The notes beneath the pieces were generated by a model. It was not told the origin of the DNA, did not search any database, and saw only the letters and a program-made list of their open reading frames with translations. 64,000 nucleotides of DNA from Kuschelorhynchus macadamiae. Its lineage: Eukaryota; Arthropoda; Insecta; Coleoptera; Curculionidae. Shown in pieces: positions 23,281-36,222 of the stretch. Each line of letters starts with the position of its first letter. The stretch's first letter is position 1. The stretch is taken from assembly GCA_030620095.1 (NCBI GenBank), contig JAUTXW010001311.1, forward strand, positions 457,501-521,500, in the 5' to 3' direction. Position numbers and translations under genes: made by a program.

Positions 23281-24240
23281 TTTTTGAGGTTGACGGCTGT
23301 GATTCTAATGGTTCGATTCCTTCTAAATCGTTGTCTTCCTCTGAAAATTATGAGGTTTCGTCGTCACTACTTGAAGTGTGATAAGTAACTCATCAATAAC
23401 CGTTTCAATTTTGCCCACTACTTTCCAGTATTTATCTTCAATAGAACGAACATGTTTAACATACGATTTCCAATTTTCAAAGTTCACCGGTGTTGCGCTC
23501 TCGAATATATTTTTTTATTCCTGCCCATGCAAGTTCAATAGAGTTGAGGTCGCACATGTATGAAGGCAGCCTTAAAGGTGTATGACCGAGTTTACGTAAA
23601 AGACCGTCAATTTTATACTTTTTTCTCTGGGCTAGTTGGCTGATATTACTTCATATAATTGATATTTTCTCCATGTTGGATCACATACAAGATTGTTCGA
23701 TTTAAGCCACGATATCATATGAGCTTCTGTAGAGTATTTAGCACTTTTCCTTCTACGTGAGAATGATAAGAAGCATTATCCATTACGACGACTGATTTGG
23801 GAGGAATGTTAGGTAGAAGCTTCTCGAGCAAACACTTTTCAAAATTATCTCTCTTCATCTGTCCGTGATAGTCTCCAGTTGTTAGTCCCGAGAGAAAAAC
23901 CAAAGCAGCACCTTGAACAAATCCGGCTTCTAAGCAGCATGAACTATAATAAAGCGACTACTAGAGCGTATTCCCTGAACAACACCTGTAACACTTTCAC
24001 TTTGCCAGCATTTGTTCACTGTCATGTCATTATCTACCCAGGTTTCGTCTAGATACACAATATTGCGTCCTTCTTGCTTATATTGCCTTACAGTTGATAG
24101 ATATTTCATCCGCCAGTGAAAAATATTTGGTCATTCAACGAGTAATGTTCGTTTATTTTGGCACTTGCGCCAAACAAAACCGTTTGATCGTAAAAGTCGA
24201 TTTAAGGTTTTATACCCGTACGGAAAATCTATTTTGTTCT
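23281..24240 (-). pseudogene. Tc1/IS630-like DDE transposase, broken
   Basis: All three catalytic blocks can be read across frames: a YLDETWVDNDMTVNKCWQSE-like stretch near 24030, VVVMDNASYHSHVE near 23770, and LRLPSYMCDLNSIELAWAGI near 23555, with the final glutamate in IELAWA. The tail runs to LEGIEPLESQPS at about 23285. The longest intact piece is 23715-23903. Same family as the fragment at 2554-2916 but diverged. The N-terminal HTH is not visible; a (CT)n tract lies just beyond. Confidence 0.75.
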
Positions 24241-24270
24241 TGGCAGCACGAAGTAGGGGTTTGCAGGTTG

Positions 24271-24273
24271 TCA

Positions 24274-24306
<33 letters not shown>

Positions 24307-24308
24307 TT
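24271..24308. repeat. (CT)n microsatellite
   Basis: Alternating CT with two TTT interruptions. Confidence 0.95.
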
Positions 24309-24435
24309 GCGTATGCGTTATAAACAAAAGTGGGACAACCAATTGAAATACCCTGCGAAACAATACTACTAGATGAATCACATATCGATCACATACACGA
24401 AGTACAGATCAGTAGAGGCAACCAGGCTATAAGCT

Positions 24436-24795
24436 AACCTTTACAAACTCGCATTTCAGATAGTCCAAAGGAGAATAGAAAGATGCTGGGAATAACGATA
24501 GCAGACAAGGTTAAAAAGGTAGACCTACGCAGAAGAACGGGAGTAGAGAATATCATCCAACGAATTGCCTCGTCAAAATGGCGATGGGTCGTATGAATGA
24601 TAGGCAAAGAAGATTCTTAATTGAAAACTGAGAGCGAACAAGCGAAAGAAAGGAAGACCACCGACAAGATGGACAGACGATCTCAAGCGAATACTGGTTA
24701 GCAACCGCTCAGGACCAGTAAACTCGACAAATATTAGAAATGGGCTATGTCCAACAGTGGACGCAAAGGACTGTGTAATAATAATCATCAATAGA
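24436..24795 (+). pseudogene. Non-LTR retrotransposon (LINE) C-terminal fragment
   Basis: Pieces in alternating frames read FQIVQRRIERC, MLGITIADKVKKVDLRRRTG, NIIQRIASSKWRW, then RANKRKKGRPPTRWTDDLKR and GLCPTVDAKD. This is the typical end of insect LINE polyproteins (MLGI..RD....RRRTGV...I..LKWRW.GH, then GRP..RW.DD). The RT domain is absent, so the copy is 5' truncated, which is common for LINEs. Confidence 0.75.
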
Positions 24796-26464
24796 TAGGA
24801 TAACTTCTCTGTTTTCTACATTTCTGATATTGCCTCTGTTTTGCGCATTGACATCTGGCAACTTGCCTCCATTTTATTAAAATCACCTGTGTGCCTTTGT
24901 GGGCCTTTTACCATGTTAATCCCTTGGGCGTCCGAGATTTAACCGTTGGAGTGAGGGATCTTCAGAATACCGATAGTGACCTATGTTTACCGAAGATCAA
25001 CGAGGTATCGGAGAGCGTTACAAGCATTTCTAAGTTATCGCGGAAACTTTCAAGTAAAAACTATGGGACCACCACAACACTTCTTTCAATACTCTGAAAA
25101 ATGTATCCATCTTGGTTAAATCATCAGGCAGTAATCGGTGTACATAAGTTGTACATACTTAAAAAAATTCATAGGGTCGAATTGAGAAATTCCTCATTTT
25201 TTGGGAGCCGGTTAATAATTAATTAACTTACTAAAAGTAATTGCGCCAATATTAAATTCAATAATAAAAGCACCATAGAGGTGATTTCAACTTAATACAG
25301 AAATACCGCGAGATCACTCATTCAAAAAACACTTATGCCACCACATTTATACTTGGAGACATATTGCGAAGGTGTTTTGCATTGTCGACATGTTAAGGTT
25401 AACAATTTTAAGTTTTATTTTGACACACTGACAAATGTTTTACAAAAGCAACTACATATTTAAAAAAAATTCGGCTTAAGAGGGATTTCTACATGAAACG
25501 ACAGAAAATATAGGTAAACACACAGCTGTATTTTTTGTGATGAAACGTACAATTTTAAATAAAAGCGAAGAAAAGAGTGAATTTTTGAAATTAAATACTT
25601 AATTCTATAGCAACATGTAGATCAATTTTTGCTTTTCCTATTTTGCCTATGCAATGAGAAATTTCAAAAATATAAATTAATAACTCACTTCCGTCTAATT
25701 TTAATTTATATAATCCCAAGACAAAAAAAAAGTTTCTATTAAGACTAAAACTAATTATACATGTTATTATTGTAAATCTTTCTACTCTCTCAATGTAAGC
25801 CTTACAAATACAATTAGGTAATTGAAACCGCATTATTAGGAGTTTGTGTAATTTTCCTAGCAAGCACGCTTGGCAACGAGACGCAAATTTGTTTCGTCTC
25901 GTGTTTCAGAATTGACTTGTTTACATACTTCAGATTTTAATTAAACAGGGTACTGAACGAGATATTGTTTAAAATACCCCATTCCTTTACATTGCCTGAG
26001 ACTGATGAATATTTATCTTCAAATTGAATTAATACTGTTACATCCGTTAATCATATTAGAATAAAAAATAGCTTTAATTAAAATACTTAAATATTTCGGT
26101 AAATATTTTATTAACTGCTTTAAGACAGAGTTAGTGCTTAATTTTTTTAAGTCTCATCTTCTAATGAAGGTTAAATCAAACTGCGGAATGCGCTTCTTTA
26201 TCTTAAACTGTTCTCGTTTTTTCCTTAGCCCCGAGTCCTGTTCATTGTCGAGTGTAGTAATGAAATCAGACATCAATTTCTTCCTGCCTCCTCTCTCGCC
26301 TTTTTTCCCTTGGATTACTACTTACCAACAGCGGTCATGTCATAGTACGGACCGGAGATGAGCAGTTTTACATATATTTATTATATGTAATAGTCCTCGT
26401 TGTCATTCCATTATTTTCAATATTCCTTCATTTGAGACCTAATCCCTGCAGGGTACCCTTAACA
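24796..26464. other. No recognisable feature
   Basis: 1.7 kb, AT-rich. Open frames up to 90 residues are unremarkable; 24891-25097 has an internal near-repeat VRDL but no known motif. Confidence 0.45.
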
Positions 26465-26595
26465 TCCCAACTAGCACTAAAGTAACTACAACTGTTTTCA
26501 CTACTACTCTTTAAGAGTTTTTACGTATTTATTACTAATAACCCTAATATATATCAACAAACCCTTTAGGTTACACGTTTTTAAGTATTATATAT

Positions 26596-27673
26596 GAAGA
26601 GTGTAACTTCTAAAGAGTCTAAGTGCCAAAACTATCAAATAGAGATATTAATAAAAAACTGATTTTTGTTTTATTAAAACAAAACCATTTCATTTTTACT
26701 TTAATCGTAAGCTAACAATACTTCGTATCACAAATTAGAAAGCCAAAACATTGTAACAGCATACAAAATCAAAAAACATTTTCTAAAATTTGTAAATGTT
26801 CTAAGTTTCATTTTTAATACAATATAAAACAGTCTTAGTGCCAATGTCAAAACATAGAAAATGAACCGACATAAACGAAAAATATATAAAAAGTAATATT
26901 AATATGGTCAAATAAACAATGAAAAAACAATAAGTAAGTATAAAACCTATTAAAAAACTAAAAATATTATCCTGCATTTCATTACAATAAAAATTAGAAC
27001 ATAAAAAGGTAACCACTAGTGTTCTTCGTTTTCATAAAATTGACGACATGTTAAATGAATATAATCCAGCATAGACTTCAAATTGCCGAGTTTTGCTGCA
27101 CTAATCCGAGATTTACACTCCAGTTGGAAAGGTTTCTCTAAACGAAAATTTGAAAGTAGTTTACCTTTTTCAAGTACGTTGCATGTTTCCCATGAAGCCA
27201 CGCCACTAAAACTTTTCCGTTTTGTTACCCGAAATGGATTTACTTTTGAAACGCGCCACCAGGAAGTTTGGGAGATATTGAGTTATGAAGTGTTTATGTA
27301 TTGATCAGCAAATGCATGGAGATCTTTAAAGTCATTATCTTGCATTTGATAACTCTGAACGGATTTTTGTAACAACTCTCCTTTATCATTTTCTCAATGT
27401 TAGCCGGAACGTATAATTTACTTAGTCTTTTGCGCTTCTCAATATTTGCAAAGTCTCTGTCACATGGGAGGTATGTATGTCCAAATACTAAGAACTTCTG
27501 TTCTATTTGGGCAAATTTTCCAGTTGCAACGAGATAGATGAGCGTTATGCAAACATTTTTATAGCACTTAGCGTGTTTACAGAATCATTGGCGATGGCAC
27601 ATAGACCCTTTTAAAGTTCACAGCTTGAAAAAGAAAAAACTGGCACTTACACCCTCTAGAAGTTAGACTCTTC
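26596..27673 (-). mobile_element. Insertion with about 34 bp inverted ends and DUF7869-like coding relic
   Basis: The left end GAAGAGTGTAACTTCT and right end AGAAGTTAGACTCTTC are inverted repeats that extend about 34 bp with mismatches. ATAT flanks both sides (26592-26595 and 27674-27677). The relative at 50.9-53.2 kb has the uninterrupted sequence (AAGTATTATGTATGTATTT, reverse complement near 53118), so it serves as an empty site. A 4 bp duplication would fit superfamilies such as Sola or Chapaev, but the class is not settled. Confidence 0.7.
27017..27600 (-). pseudogene. DUF7869-like transposase-type protein, C-terminal fragment
   Basis: Minus-strand translation gives KFLVFGHTYLPCDRDFANIE near 27490, then KLYVPANIEKMIKE near 27410, DLHAFADQYI near 27315 and VASWETCNVLEKGKLLSNFR to a stop at 27016. 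The GHT(Y/F)-x2-x-D-R-D-F-x2-I-E block parallels HTYMLVDSVHAVIK in the relic at 12700-14089. Only the C-terminal third is present. It lies inside the inverted ends at 26596-27673 and probably names that element's family. Frameshifts and a stop are present. Confidence 0.6.
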
Positions 27674-28642
27674 ATATGTATTTGTTACTGCGAGTAATGC
27701 TTTATAGTAATTTTCCATGTAAAGTAATTATATAATAACTACTGCCAAGCAACTACTTTCTTTTCCGTTACATAATAGTAATTATTCAAAGTTACTGTTT
27801 CTAATCTGTTTACTAAATTACAACTTTAATGTATCAGTACCTTCATGAACTTTGCAGAGACTACTTCATTACGTTCAAATGTACTCCTATAACGTATTAC
27901 TATAAAGTAAAACGAGTCGTTGCAGAGTAGAAAAAGTTATCGTCTACTGCTACTCTAGACTACTATTACCAGTCGTTATTCTTCTGTTGCAACTTAGAAG
28001 TAAGAATTACAGTAATTATTTACTAGAAGTCAACTATTACTTCTTGTACTTAAGGTTCCGGAGATAGTGGGCGCTGGTACGAGATTCGGTCGGTGATTTC
28101 ATAAGGGCAGTGGCAACCATAGAGACCCTTTTAAAGTTCACAGCTTGAAAAAGAAAAAACTGGCACTTACACCCTCTAGAAGTTAGACTCTTCATATGTA
28201 TTTATTACTGCGAGTAATGCTTTATAGTAATTTTCCATGTAAAGTAATTATATAATAACTACTGCCAAGCAACTACTTTCTTTTCCGTTACATAATAGTA
28301 ATTATTCAAAGTTACTGTTTCTAATCTGTTTACTAAATTACAACTTTAATGTATCAGTACCTTCTTGAACTTTGCAGAGACTACTTCATTACGTTCAAAT
28401 GTACTCATATAACGTATTACCATAAAGTAAAACGAGTCGTTGCAGAGTAGAAAAAGTTATCGTCTACTGCTACTCTAGACTACTATTACCAGTCGTTATT
28501 CTTCTGTTGCAACTTAGAAGTAAGAATTACAGTAATTATTTACTAGAAGTCAACTATTACTTCTTGTACTTAAGGTTCCGGAGATAGTGGGCGCTGGTAC
28601 GAGATTCGGTCGGTGATTTTATAAGGACAGTGGCAACCATAG
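27603..28642 (+). repeat. 520 bp tandem duplication
   Basis: 27603-28122 is repeated at 28123-28642 with about six differences. The unit includes the right end of the nested insertion (27603-27673) and the adjoining part of the large element, so the duplication postdates that insertion. Confidence 0.95.
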
Positions 28643-30598
28643 AGTAACCAATTTTTGATTGGTTCGGCCATATTGCTGCTAAAATGGTTTTGTTTACTTT
28701 TCGCCTACGTGGTTGTCTTATGAGGTTTGTTGTTTTAGTGTGTCATTTTGTTAGTCTTTGTGATTATTATAATGAATATTGATTCACACAAGAAGTTCTT
28801 AGCCATTGGCCATATGGAAAAATGTATTTAAGCCTGGTCACCTGTTTTTTTGCTTGTAATTATAAAGTGTTTGTGATGAATGTGTAAATGACTATAAACG
28901 TAACTGTCTTAAGTTTAAGTTTACTCCAAGAAAAGTTATTAAATAGTGCACATTATTATATTTTGGTTTTATTTTGCTGTAAAAGACAATATTTTTTCGT
29001 GTCTTAGTGTATGTTTTAGTTCATTCAGCACCTCAATTTAAGGTAGAAGCTCTCTAAGATTAGCATAAATCAAACTTTATTTTGGAGGCTTTCTTCAGTA
29101 CATATTACATTACTAAATTCACTTGGCAGACAACTCATTAATCGCTTGCACAAACATTGTTATTTGTTAAAAATCTAAATGGAAAACATTAACATAACCC
29201 TACATTTACAACTGACGCTGACAGAAGTTGTCAATATAAAAGTAAATTAATTTAGTCATACTTTGCGAAAAACATGGGTGCCCGCCCCCATTTAAACCTT
29301 TAGAAATTTTGCAACAATTTGGCGAGTGGGCTTTTATTGTTGCCACTATCCTTCTCAAGTCATTTTAATTAGGTCTACAGCTATTAATTAGTTGTTAGTG
29401 TTTGTGTTGTGTTATCGTCTACGAGTAACAAGTTAAAATGGTTCACAATGGCTTCACATACCATAAAAAAAAGTAGCTTTCGTCACTCAGCCATATTTTA
29501 TAGAAAATTACAAATATTCCAACTTAATTATGTCATACCTGAACCAGATGATGATAGATGGCAGAATTATAGTGGTGACCGCAACTTTCACATGTTACGA
29601 TACAACGCATTAAATTTTAAAGACTTTGCGGAATGTTCCCAAATCGTAAATGCTTGGTAATAGTATACAGAATAGGTTTAATAAAAACTTTGTAGATAAC
29701 TTTATTCGTACCACCTTAGTGTTCAAGACTTCATTGTAATTAAGTATAACTGACAGTTGCGTATTTAAAGAATCGAAAACTATAAAAGCGTATGGGAGCA
29801 GTCGTAGTCACTTGATGTTAAGTAATTTTCTCAGTAAAGAAATGAAGCGAAACTAAAAGTAAAAGTCCAATAGAACGCCAGTCTTTATTTTCATCTCCTC
29901 TATAAATATTTAGCTATAATGTTTGTTTTTGTGAGTATAAAGATTAAAAATGAATACAAATTAAACATTACGTTAAAAAAAGAATCACTCTTTATAAGAT
30001 ATTAAATGATAATTACTATTTCAACCAAAGTCCAAAATTATATTTTCGAGATTTAAATTGGCCAATATATTTGACCAAAATGTATTCAAAATTAACGAAT
30101 TTTAAACGACTATCATCTGCATGTTTACCAGAGAAATTGCCTTCGTTTTAATTTTAAGCCCTTAGCATAGCCGGAAAACTAAGTGAAACGCATGTATTCT
30201 ACCACAAATACCAGTAAGGTATTCTATACGCTCTACACCACATTACCAATTTGAGTGTTTGTAGTCGCCATAACTGTTTTGTTTGTATTAAAATGACCCT
30301 TAGATATTTTTAAAACGGATTAAATAAAGACAGAAATAAGAAAGTGACGAATAGAGTGAATTATTACTATTCGGCTACTTAAATCGAACTACACAATTCC
30401 GTACTATCTACGTAATAGTCAAAGTCACAGATACATGTTATTCACGTTAGTTATAGTTACCCTACAATTGTTCCCCATTTTGGTAATGACTACGTAGTCT
30501 CAGCTTAAACAAAACATGACGGTACCAAGTTCCCGTTACTTCAATGAAAATACTTGTGATAACAATGATGTATTCATGACTAAAAGTGCTAGTTGGGA

Positions 30599-31155
30599 TT
30601 CATCGGTTTCCGATTTATATAATAAGATCGACCAGACGAAACAATTTATTAGTATTCGCGGAAGATTCAGGTTTAAATTTCGATCCGACAGTAGTTGTAT
30701 CAAGTACAAAAACCTTTTTTTTGTCATTTCTATTCATTACTTTGTCGGGGTTTATGTTATGTTCAATCCGACATCTTAGATATTTGAAATCTTATACTTT
30801 CCCACTAATTTGGATATCTATAGAGATGTTTTGGTTTTTGCTCATAATCATAGTCTTTTTTACGTAAGTAACTAAGCGATACAGTCCGTCATCTATCTGC
30901 CACGAAACCGGTATTTAAAACAGACGACCTAAAAGTTTTATTTTAATATTTTGATCAGATGTAGCTGTTAGTTGATGGAAATGTATTTTTCTTAACTAAA
31001 AAAATACAAAAAAAAAATGTTTTAATTTCCGCTCAGTTTAATTCAAAACACTTTGACTACTTTAGATAAAAAAATCTTAAATGAAAGACTAACCTAAACC
31101 ATACATAAAAGCTTGAAACCTTTCTTCAAATTGTTGTCTTGTATAGTCTATAATA
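30599..31155. other. No recognisable feature
   Basis: AT-rich; the frames here show no family motif. Confidence 0.5.
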
Positions 31156-33165
31156 TACAGTGAGGACGAAAAGGTTGTAATAAATTCATTTAAAAACCGG
31201 GTATTATTTTCGCGAGAATCATAATCTACATACGTCTAAATTAAGTTGTATAAAAAATCAATTTTATTAAAAAAAGGCTTAACTTTAAATAATTAATGTG
31301 TAGATTTCAAAATTGTATAATTTTAATACCTCCCGATAATATCCTAGGCGATCTTCAAATTCTTGCAAAACATTGTGCACTACTTGAGCTTCTATCTATC
31401 TAATTTCCTGTCTTATTTGATCTTTAAAGTCATCAATATTGTTGGGGCTGTTAAGACACTAGGGAAAACAGTAGCTAAATATGCACGAACGTAAAAAATG
31501 TAACAGGAAACAATGTTATTAATGTTAACGCTTTCACTAGATTTGAGTTCGTTTAATTCTTAATATGAACTGCATTGGGATATGAAGGGTACCTAGTGCT
31601 AATTTTGCAACTTTTAAGTAAAAAAAATATTTAAGAAGGGGCAAAAAATAGGTGATATCTAAACAAAATCCTAAGAATATGTAGTGAAAAATTGATAAAA
31701 AATAATTTAATGTTTGTTTAATCGCGAAATAGTAATATGAAGAAATAAAAGCTCCATTTGTACCAATTTCCATTGTTATGCTTTGCTGGTCACACGAGTT
31801 TCAAGAGTTTGACCAACATTTTTTTGTGCCTTCTTGAATTTTATTTTATATAAAAGATGCAAATTTTAGCACTATGTATCCCTAATATCCGAACGCAGTT
31901 TATATTAAGAATTAAAGAAACTCAAATCAATTGAAAGCGTTAACATTGATAACATTATTACCTGTTACATATTTTATGTAATTTTGACGTTGATTGACTG
32001 TCGAAAGTAAACATTTGTTATAATTTTTTTTTAACTGTGAAATGGTACTATTAAGTGAAAGGGAACGCATAAAAATATTAATGATGATTGACTATGCAGA
32101 ATTGTTTAACAATAAATACCCAAACAGAGCGCCTATATCTCAACTGTAAGTAAAATTGAAAAAAAAATAAGAATCTGGGGCATGTGAGAGATAATTATGA
32201 AAACGGCCGGCCCAGTATCTCAGATGAGGTGCAGTTAAATGTGTTACTACAGTTGAAGAGAACCGCCATAAAGCTAGTCTCACTATTGCTACCAAAAACA
32301 ATATTAGTAAAGGATCTATACTGAAATATTTACATACAAATAAATGGCATCCTTATACAGTTCAATTAGTTCACGAACTTAATGGGGACAACCCTGATAG
32401 GAGAATGCAATTTTGTGACATAATAATGGACAGATGTGTCAACGACCCTCAATTTGCACGAAGAATTTTGTTTTCGGATGAAGCAACGTTTTGCCTAAAC
32501 AGAATTGTGAATAGACAAAATTGTCGATAACTGGATAATGAATTGCTACCCACAAAAAGTAAATGTATGGGCTGAGATTATTGGATACAGAATTTTGGTC
32601 CCTTTTTGTTCGTACAGACTTTAACTGGAGAAAAATATCTTAAATTTTTAACATTCCATGATACCTGCGCTTGCTGTATTATATCCAAATCCAGTAGATC
32701 TTGATATTCCCAACGATACTTTATGGTATCAACAGGATGAACTACCCGCCCATTACACTCGCCGGTTCGTGAATATTTAGATACTGTTTCTCTGGAAGGT
32801 GGATTAGTAGACGGGATCCGATAGAATAGACTGCCATATAGATATATTATCTGTGGGGTTACCTAAAATCTACAGTGTATGTCAACAGACCCAACAATAT
32901 TGGTGACCTTATTTTTTGTACAAATTAATTTAGACATATGTATGTAGATTATGATACATGAAATAGGATCAAAAATTCCGAAAAAAATAAAAAACGGGAC
33001 ATTAAATTAAAAAAAAAAGGTTGGTTCACCTTGTATATATGAAATTATAATTAAAAAACGGTAACTAAAATTAAAAATTGACGAGTCTGAACGTTTTTTC
33101 GAGAAAAAAATACATGTTTCTTAAATGAATTTATTCCAACCTTCTCGTTCTCACTGTATAATTGG
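31156..33165 (+). mobile_element. Mariner (rosa-like) element
   Basis: Left end ACAGTGAGGACGAAAAGGTT near 31159 and right end AACCTTCTCGTTCTCACTGT near 33160 are inverted repeats that extend about 40 bp (with AATAAATTCATTTAA inside). Both tips abut TA, as for Tc1/mariner. About 2.0 kb, with a plus-strand transposase relic inside. Confidence 0.85.
32043..32935 (+). pseudogene. Mariner (rosa-like) transposase, broken
   Basis: Start MVLLSERERIKILMMIDYAE at 32043 with LFNNKYPNRAPISQL, the N-terminal HTH region. After frame changes come HKASLTIATKNNISKGSILK, YLHTNKWHPYTVQLVHELNG and NDPQFARRILFSDEATFCLN (first catalytic Asp near 32476). The second block appears as QQDELPAHYT near 32730, where GAP is altered, and the last is degraded near 32850. 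Several stops and frameshifts are present. It keeps the two-HTH plus catalytic layout of the relic at 333-1425. Confidence 0.8.
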
Positions 33166-34663
33166 TATATTTCTATAAACTAATAAAGGTTTAAAATGTA
33201 AATATAGTTTTTTGAGTTCTGCATTTAACATTTCTAATCAAAACAATTGTATCTTAATTAAATGTTTAGTGCAACTTGACCTATCATTTTGCTTTCTATA
33301 ACTAATGTGCTTTATGATTAATTTCAAATACATTAAAATTTAATGGATATATTATACCACTCTCTTTTGATATTACACGCACCAAAAACCGTTCATGTTA
33401 ACTATGATTAATTTATTTCTGGTCAGAATAGAAGTAACCAGAATTATAAGTAATGTGTAAAAAAATCAAAAAGGTGCGAAATATTTACTAGCATGAAAAA
33501 TCAATTAAGGGCTTAAACTAGTGTCTTGTCACACGTCAAGTAATATACTTAATTAATTACTGTAATAGTGGAGTTCTGGTCAGCCAGCGCGCGCTAGACT
33601 TTACCGGTTGCTCTGTGGTGTCGGAGAGATCTGTCCGCTGGAAATACACACAAATATCTTTATAAGAGGAGGTTCATATTATATTGCAAGTTACAACAAA
33701 GCGGCTCTTAAGGCCAGCGGAAAGTCCAGTACGTGTGCCCAGAGATGCAGCGATATATTGAGTTAGCAAAACTAAGGTGATGAGATTAAAATAAGTCACC
33801 GGGCATAGTAGTTTCGAGGGCAACGAGAAAGCAGATGAGTTTGCCAGAAGCGGATTGACTCTCTTTCAATTCTCGGGTCCAGAACTCTGCCTGGGTATAA
33901 GTAAACAATACTGCTCGCAGGTCTCGAATAGATGTATGTAATATAATATCAAAGTATAGCTGAAAATATTGTACAATAATAAAAATATGGTCAACATTTT
34001 CGTGGGTTATAATTTCAACCAAAAAAAAAAGAAAAGCACTCACCACACCAGCTTTAAAACGTAATGTGATTTTTGTTTCAGTTCAAATTTACAGGATTTG
34101 TACTCTTCCACTTTTTAGTTTCGTAGTCGGTTACCACGCTAAGTTAGATAACGTTTATAATATTGACCAGTACCACATTTGTATAGAAATCGCCCATTTT
34201 AATTTGATTTTTACATCTAACTGCCAAAAGCGTTCGGTAGATGATGCTATAGATATCATACTTTAGAATTCTATTTTGTGCATTAAACAGAACACTGTAT
34301 TACCATTGAGTTGAACTGAATAGTACATATTACTTATTGGGATTTCTGTTAATTTGTTGTAATTTGCTACTTAAAATATGGCGAAGAGTCTTGAATACTG
34401 CAGACATGCAAAAGAAATGCTACCCAATCCATCTGGATCTAAGGCTACTTAGTTGATGATAAGGAGTCGACAGGTGATTAGGAACTAAATGACGTTTTGA
34501 CAGGACATTGTAAACTTTACAAACGCATGCATTAGCATCAGTTTGGGTTAGCGGACAGTCTTTACTTCCTCAATTGTGGGGCACAAAGAGGATCCTTATT
34601 TTCTTGTTGGTCCCCGTGAAACGTGTCCCTCTCGAATGAAAAATTACATCACATCTTTAGAAA
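33166..34663. other. No recognisable feature
   Basis: 1.5 kb. A GC-richer patch at 33580-33770 and open frames at 33786-34046 and 34066-34266 show no family motif. The right part may be unrecognised hAT sequence, because hAT homology resumes right of the PLE pair. Confidence 0.4.
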
Positions 34664-34748
34664 GATAGGAGGGTCCTAACACTGGAACCTGTGGTGGAAG
34701 ATAGAACAAAATACAAGAGTTCTAACCACACTACACCACAAGTTGTTA

Positions 34749-34795
34749 CGTTCTGAACGCGCGTTTCCGCTAACCAACTTAGCATGATAATCATA
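34749..34795 (-). ncRNA. Hammerhead ribozyme remnant, degenerate
   Basis: Complement contains GTTAGCGGAAACGCGCGTTC, matching the 3' half of the ribozyme at 4808-4850 but with an extra G before AAAC. The CTGATGA half is corrupted (TTATCATGCTAAG). Probably inactive. Confidence 0.6.
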
Positions 34796-34827
34796 TTCTA
34801 ACCGAGACTATTTATAGGTAAATGTGG

Positions 34828-36222
34828 TCACACTTGGTTGCACTCGACTGCACCGTTGTCAAGCAAACAATAGAGGCGACTATAGGGAATAGGCCCTCTG
34901 TCTTTATTTAGTGCTTTCTTACCACATTTAACTATTTCTATACTCTCAAATGCATCCAATAATCTATTATTAGATACATTTTTAATCAACTTAAGATTAT
35001 TTATTCCTATATGGTGATTGTTTTCCAAAGCATGTTGGGCTACGCTTGACTTTTCTGTTCTTCCGTATCTTAAATGTGCCATGTGTTCTTTAAAACGAAT
35101 GTTTATGGAGCGTTTAGTTTGCCCAACGTATTTTAGATCGCAGTCATTACAGCTAATTTCGTAGATACCACTCCTCTCCCTCAAGTCGACTTTGTCTTTG
35201 GAGTTTCCAAGGAGATTTTATAAACTGTTCTCCGTTTTGTAGGCTACTCTAAAACCTACGTTTTTAAATACATTTTCTAGACCTCTCGTATATCTGGGAT
35301 CATATGAGATTACTATGAATTTATCGGAAGCCTCAGGTGTTTGAAGAGTAGTGGCATCTTTTAACATTTTCTTATGCTTATGTCTATTTACTAATTTATG
35401 TACAAAATTATCATTATATATCCATTACTTTTAGCTATATTTTTAATCCGATTCATTTCATTGTTAAAACGTTCTTTACTTAATGGAAAATTAACTAACC
35501 TGTTTGTGTTGACGGCAATGAAATGAGTCGGATGTTATATACCTATCAGTATTAGTAAATTTCCTATAAGTACCAAATTCTAATTTATCGTTATTTCTAA
35601 TAACTAACGTGTCGAGAAAAGGTAATTGCCCATTTTTCTCCTTTTCGTACGTAAAATTAATGGAAGGATATTTATTGTTTAATGTTTCTAAGAAAGTGTC
35701 CAAATTTTCTGTTTTAGTATCGAAAATAGCAAATATATCGTCTACGTATCTATACAACACCCCTGGGAAATACTTGAGTTCTTTTTTGAATTGGGTTTCT
35801 AATCTGCCTATAAACAAATTTGCAAGGAACGGAGATAAGCAATTGCCCATCGCAGTTCCCTCAAGTTGTTTGTAATATTTATTATTGAACTGAAAAAAAT
35901 TTTGATTCATACATAATTTTATGAGAAGTAAATATTCATCAATAATTTCTTTCTTCAAATTATTGATTTCAAGTAGTTTCTTTAGGTACTCTAAAGCTGG
36001 TGGTATGGGTACACTAGGAAACAATTAGCTTACATCAAAAGATATTAAAATTTCACCTTCCTTTAAGTGAACATTCTTAATTTTATCTAAGAATTCTAAC
36101 GAGTTAGTAACTTCAAAGTTATCATACGAGATATTTAATTTGCTGAATTCTTCTACTAAACTTTTTGATATATTGTACGTTGGTGATCCGACTCCGATCA
36201 CTGTAGCAACGCTCGCTCGCAC
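34828..36222 (-). pseudogene. PLE reverse transcriptase with GIY-YIG endonuclease, minus copy
   Basis: From 36222 downward: SPTYNISKSLVEEFSKLNIS; ILISFDVS followed by TAG and LFPSVPIPPALEYL (RT motif, one stop); GTAMGNCLSPFLANLFIG; YRYVDDIFAIF with the catalytic YVDD intact; and LPFLDTLVIRNNDKLEFGTY (thumb). A short deletion after CRQHK removes the segment that reads MAAFHFLTHRL in the plus copy. After frameshifts, MLKDATTLQTPEASDKFIV and the GIY-YIG domain at 34828-35184 follow (SGIYEISCNDCDLKYVGQTK, RFKEHMAHLRYG). The N-terminal part is missing. Few lesions, so relatively young. Confidence 0.9.

Larger units (their letters stand above)
26465..30598. mobile_element. Large non-coding terminal-inverted-repeat element, copy 1
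   Basis: Ends TCCCAACTAGCACT at 26465-26478 and AGTGCTAGTTGGGA at 30585-30598 are perfect inverted repeats. An inverted, diverged copy lies at 50903-53242, which confirms the boundaries independently. This copy is 4.1 kb because it contains a 1078 bp insertion (26596-27673) and a 520 bp tandem duplication; without them it would be about 2.5 kb against 2.3 kb in the other copy. No transposase is present, so it depends on another element. No target duplication could be read. The interior is rich in TAGTAATTACTTT-like words. Confidence 0.75.

Noticed and set aside
23278..23300. Second B-box-like word (GGTTCGATTCC)
   Set aside because: It is coding sequence on the minus strand (GIEPLE region of the transposase relic).
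24271..24308. (CT)n tract as a promoter GAGA-type element
   Set aside because: No gene or initiator lies next to it; a plain microsatellite is enough.
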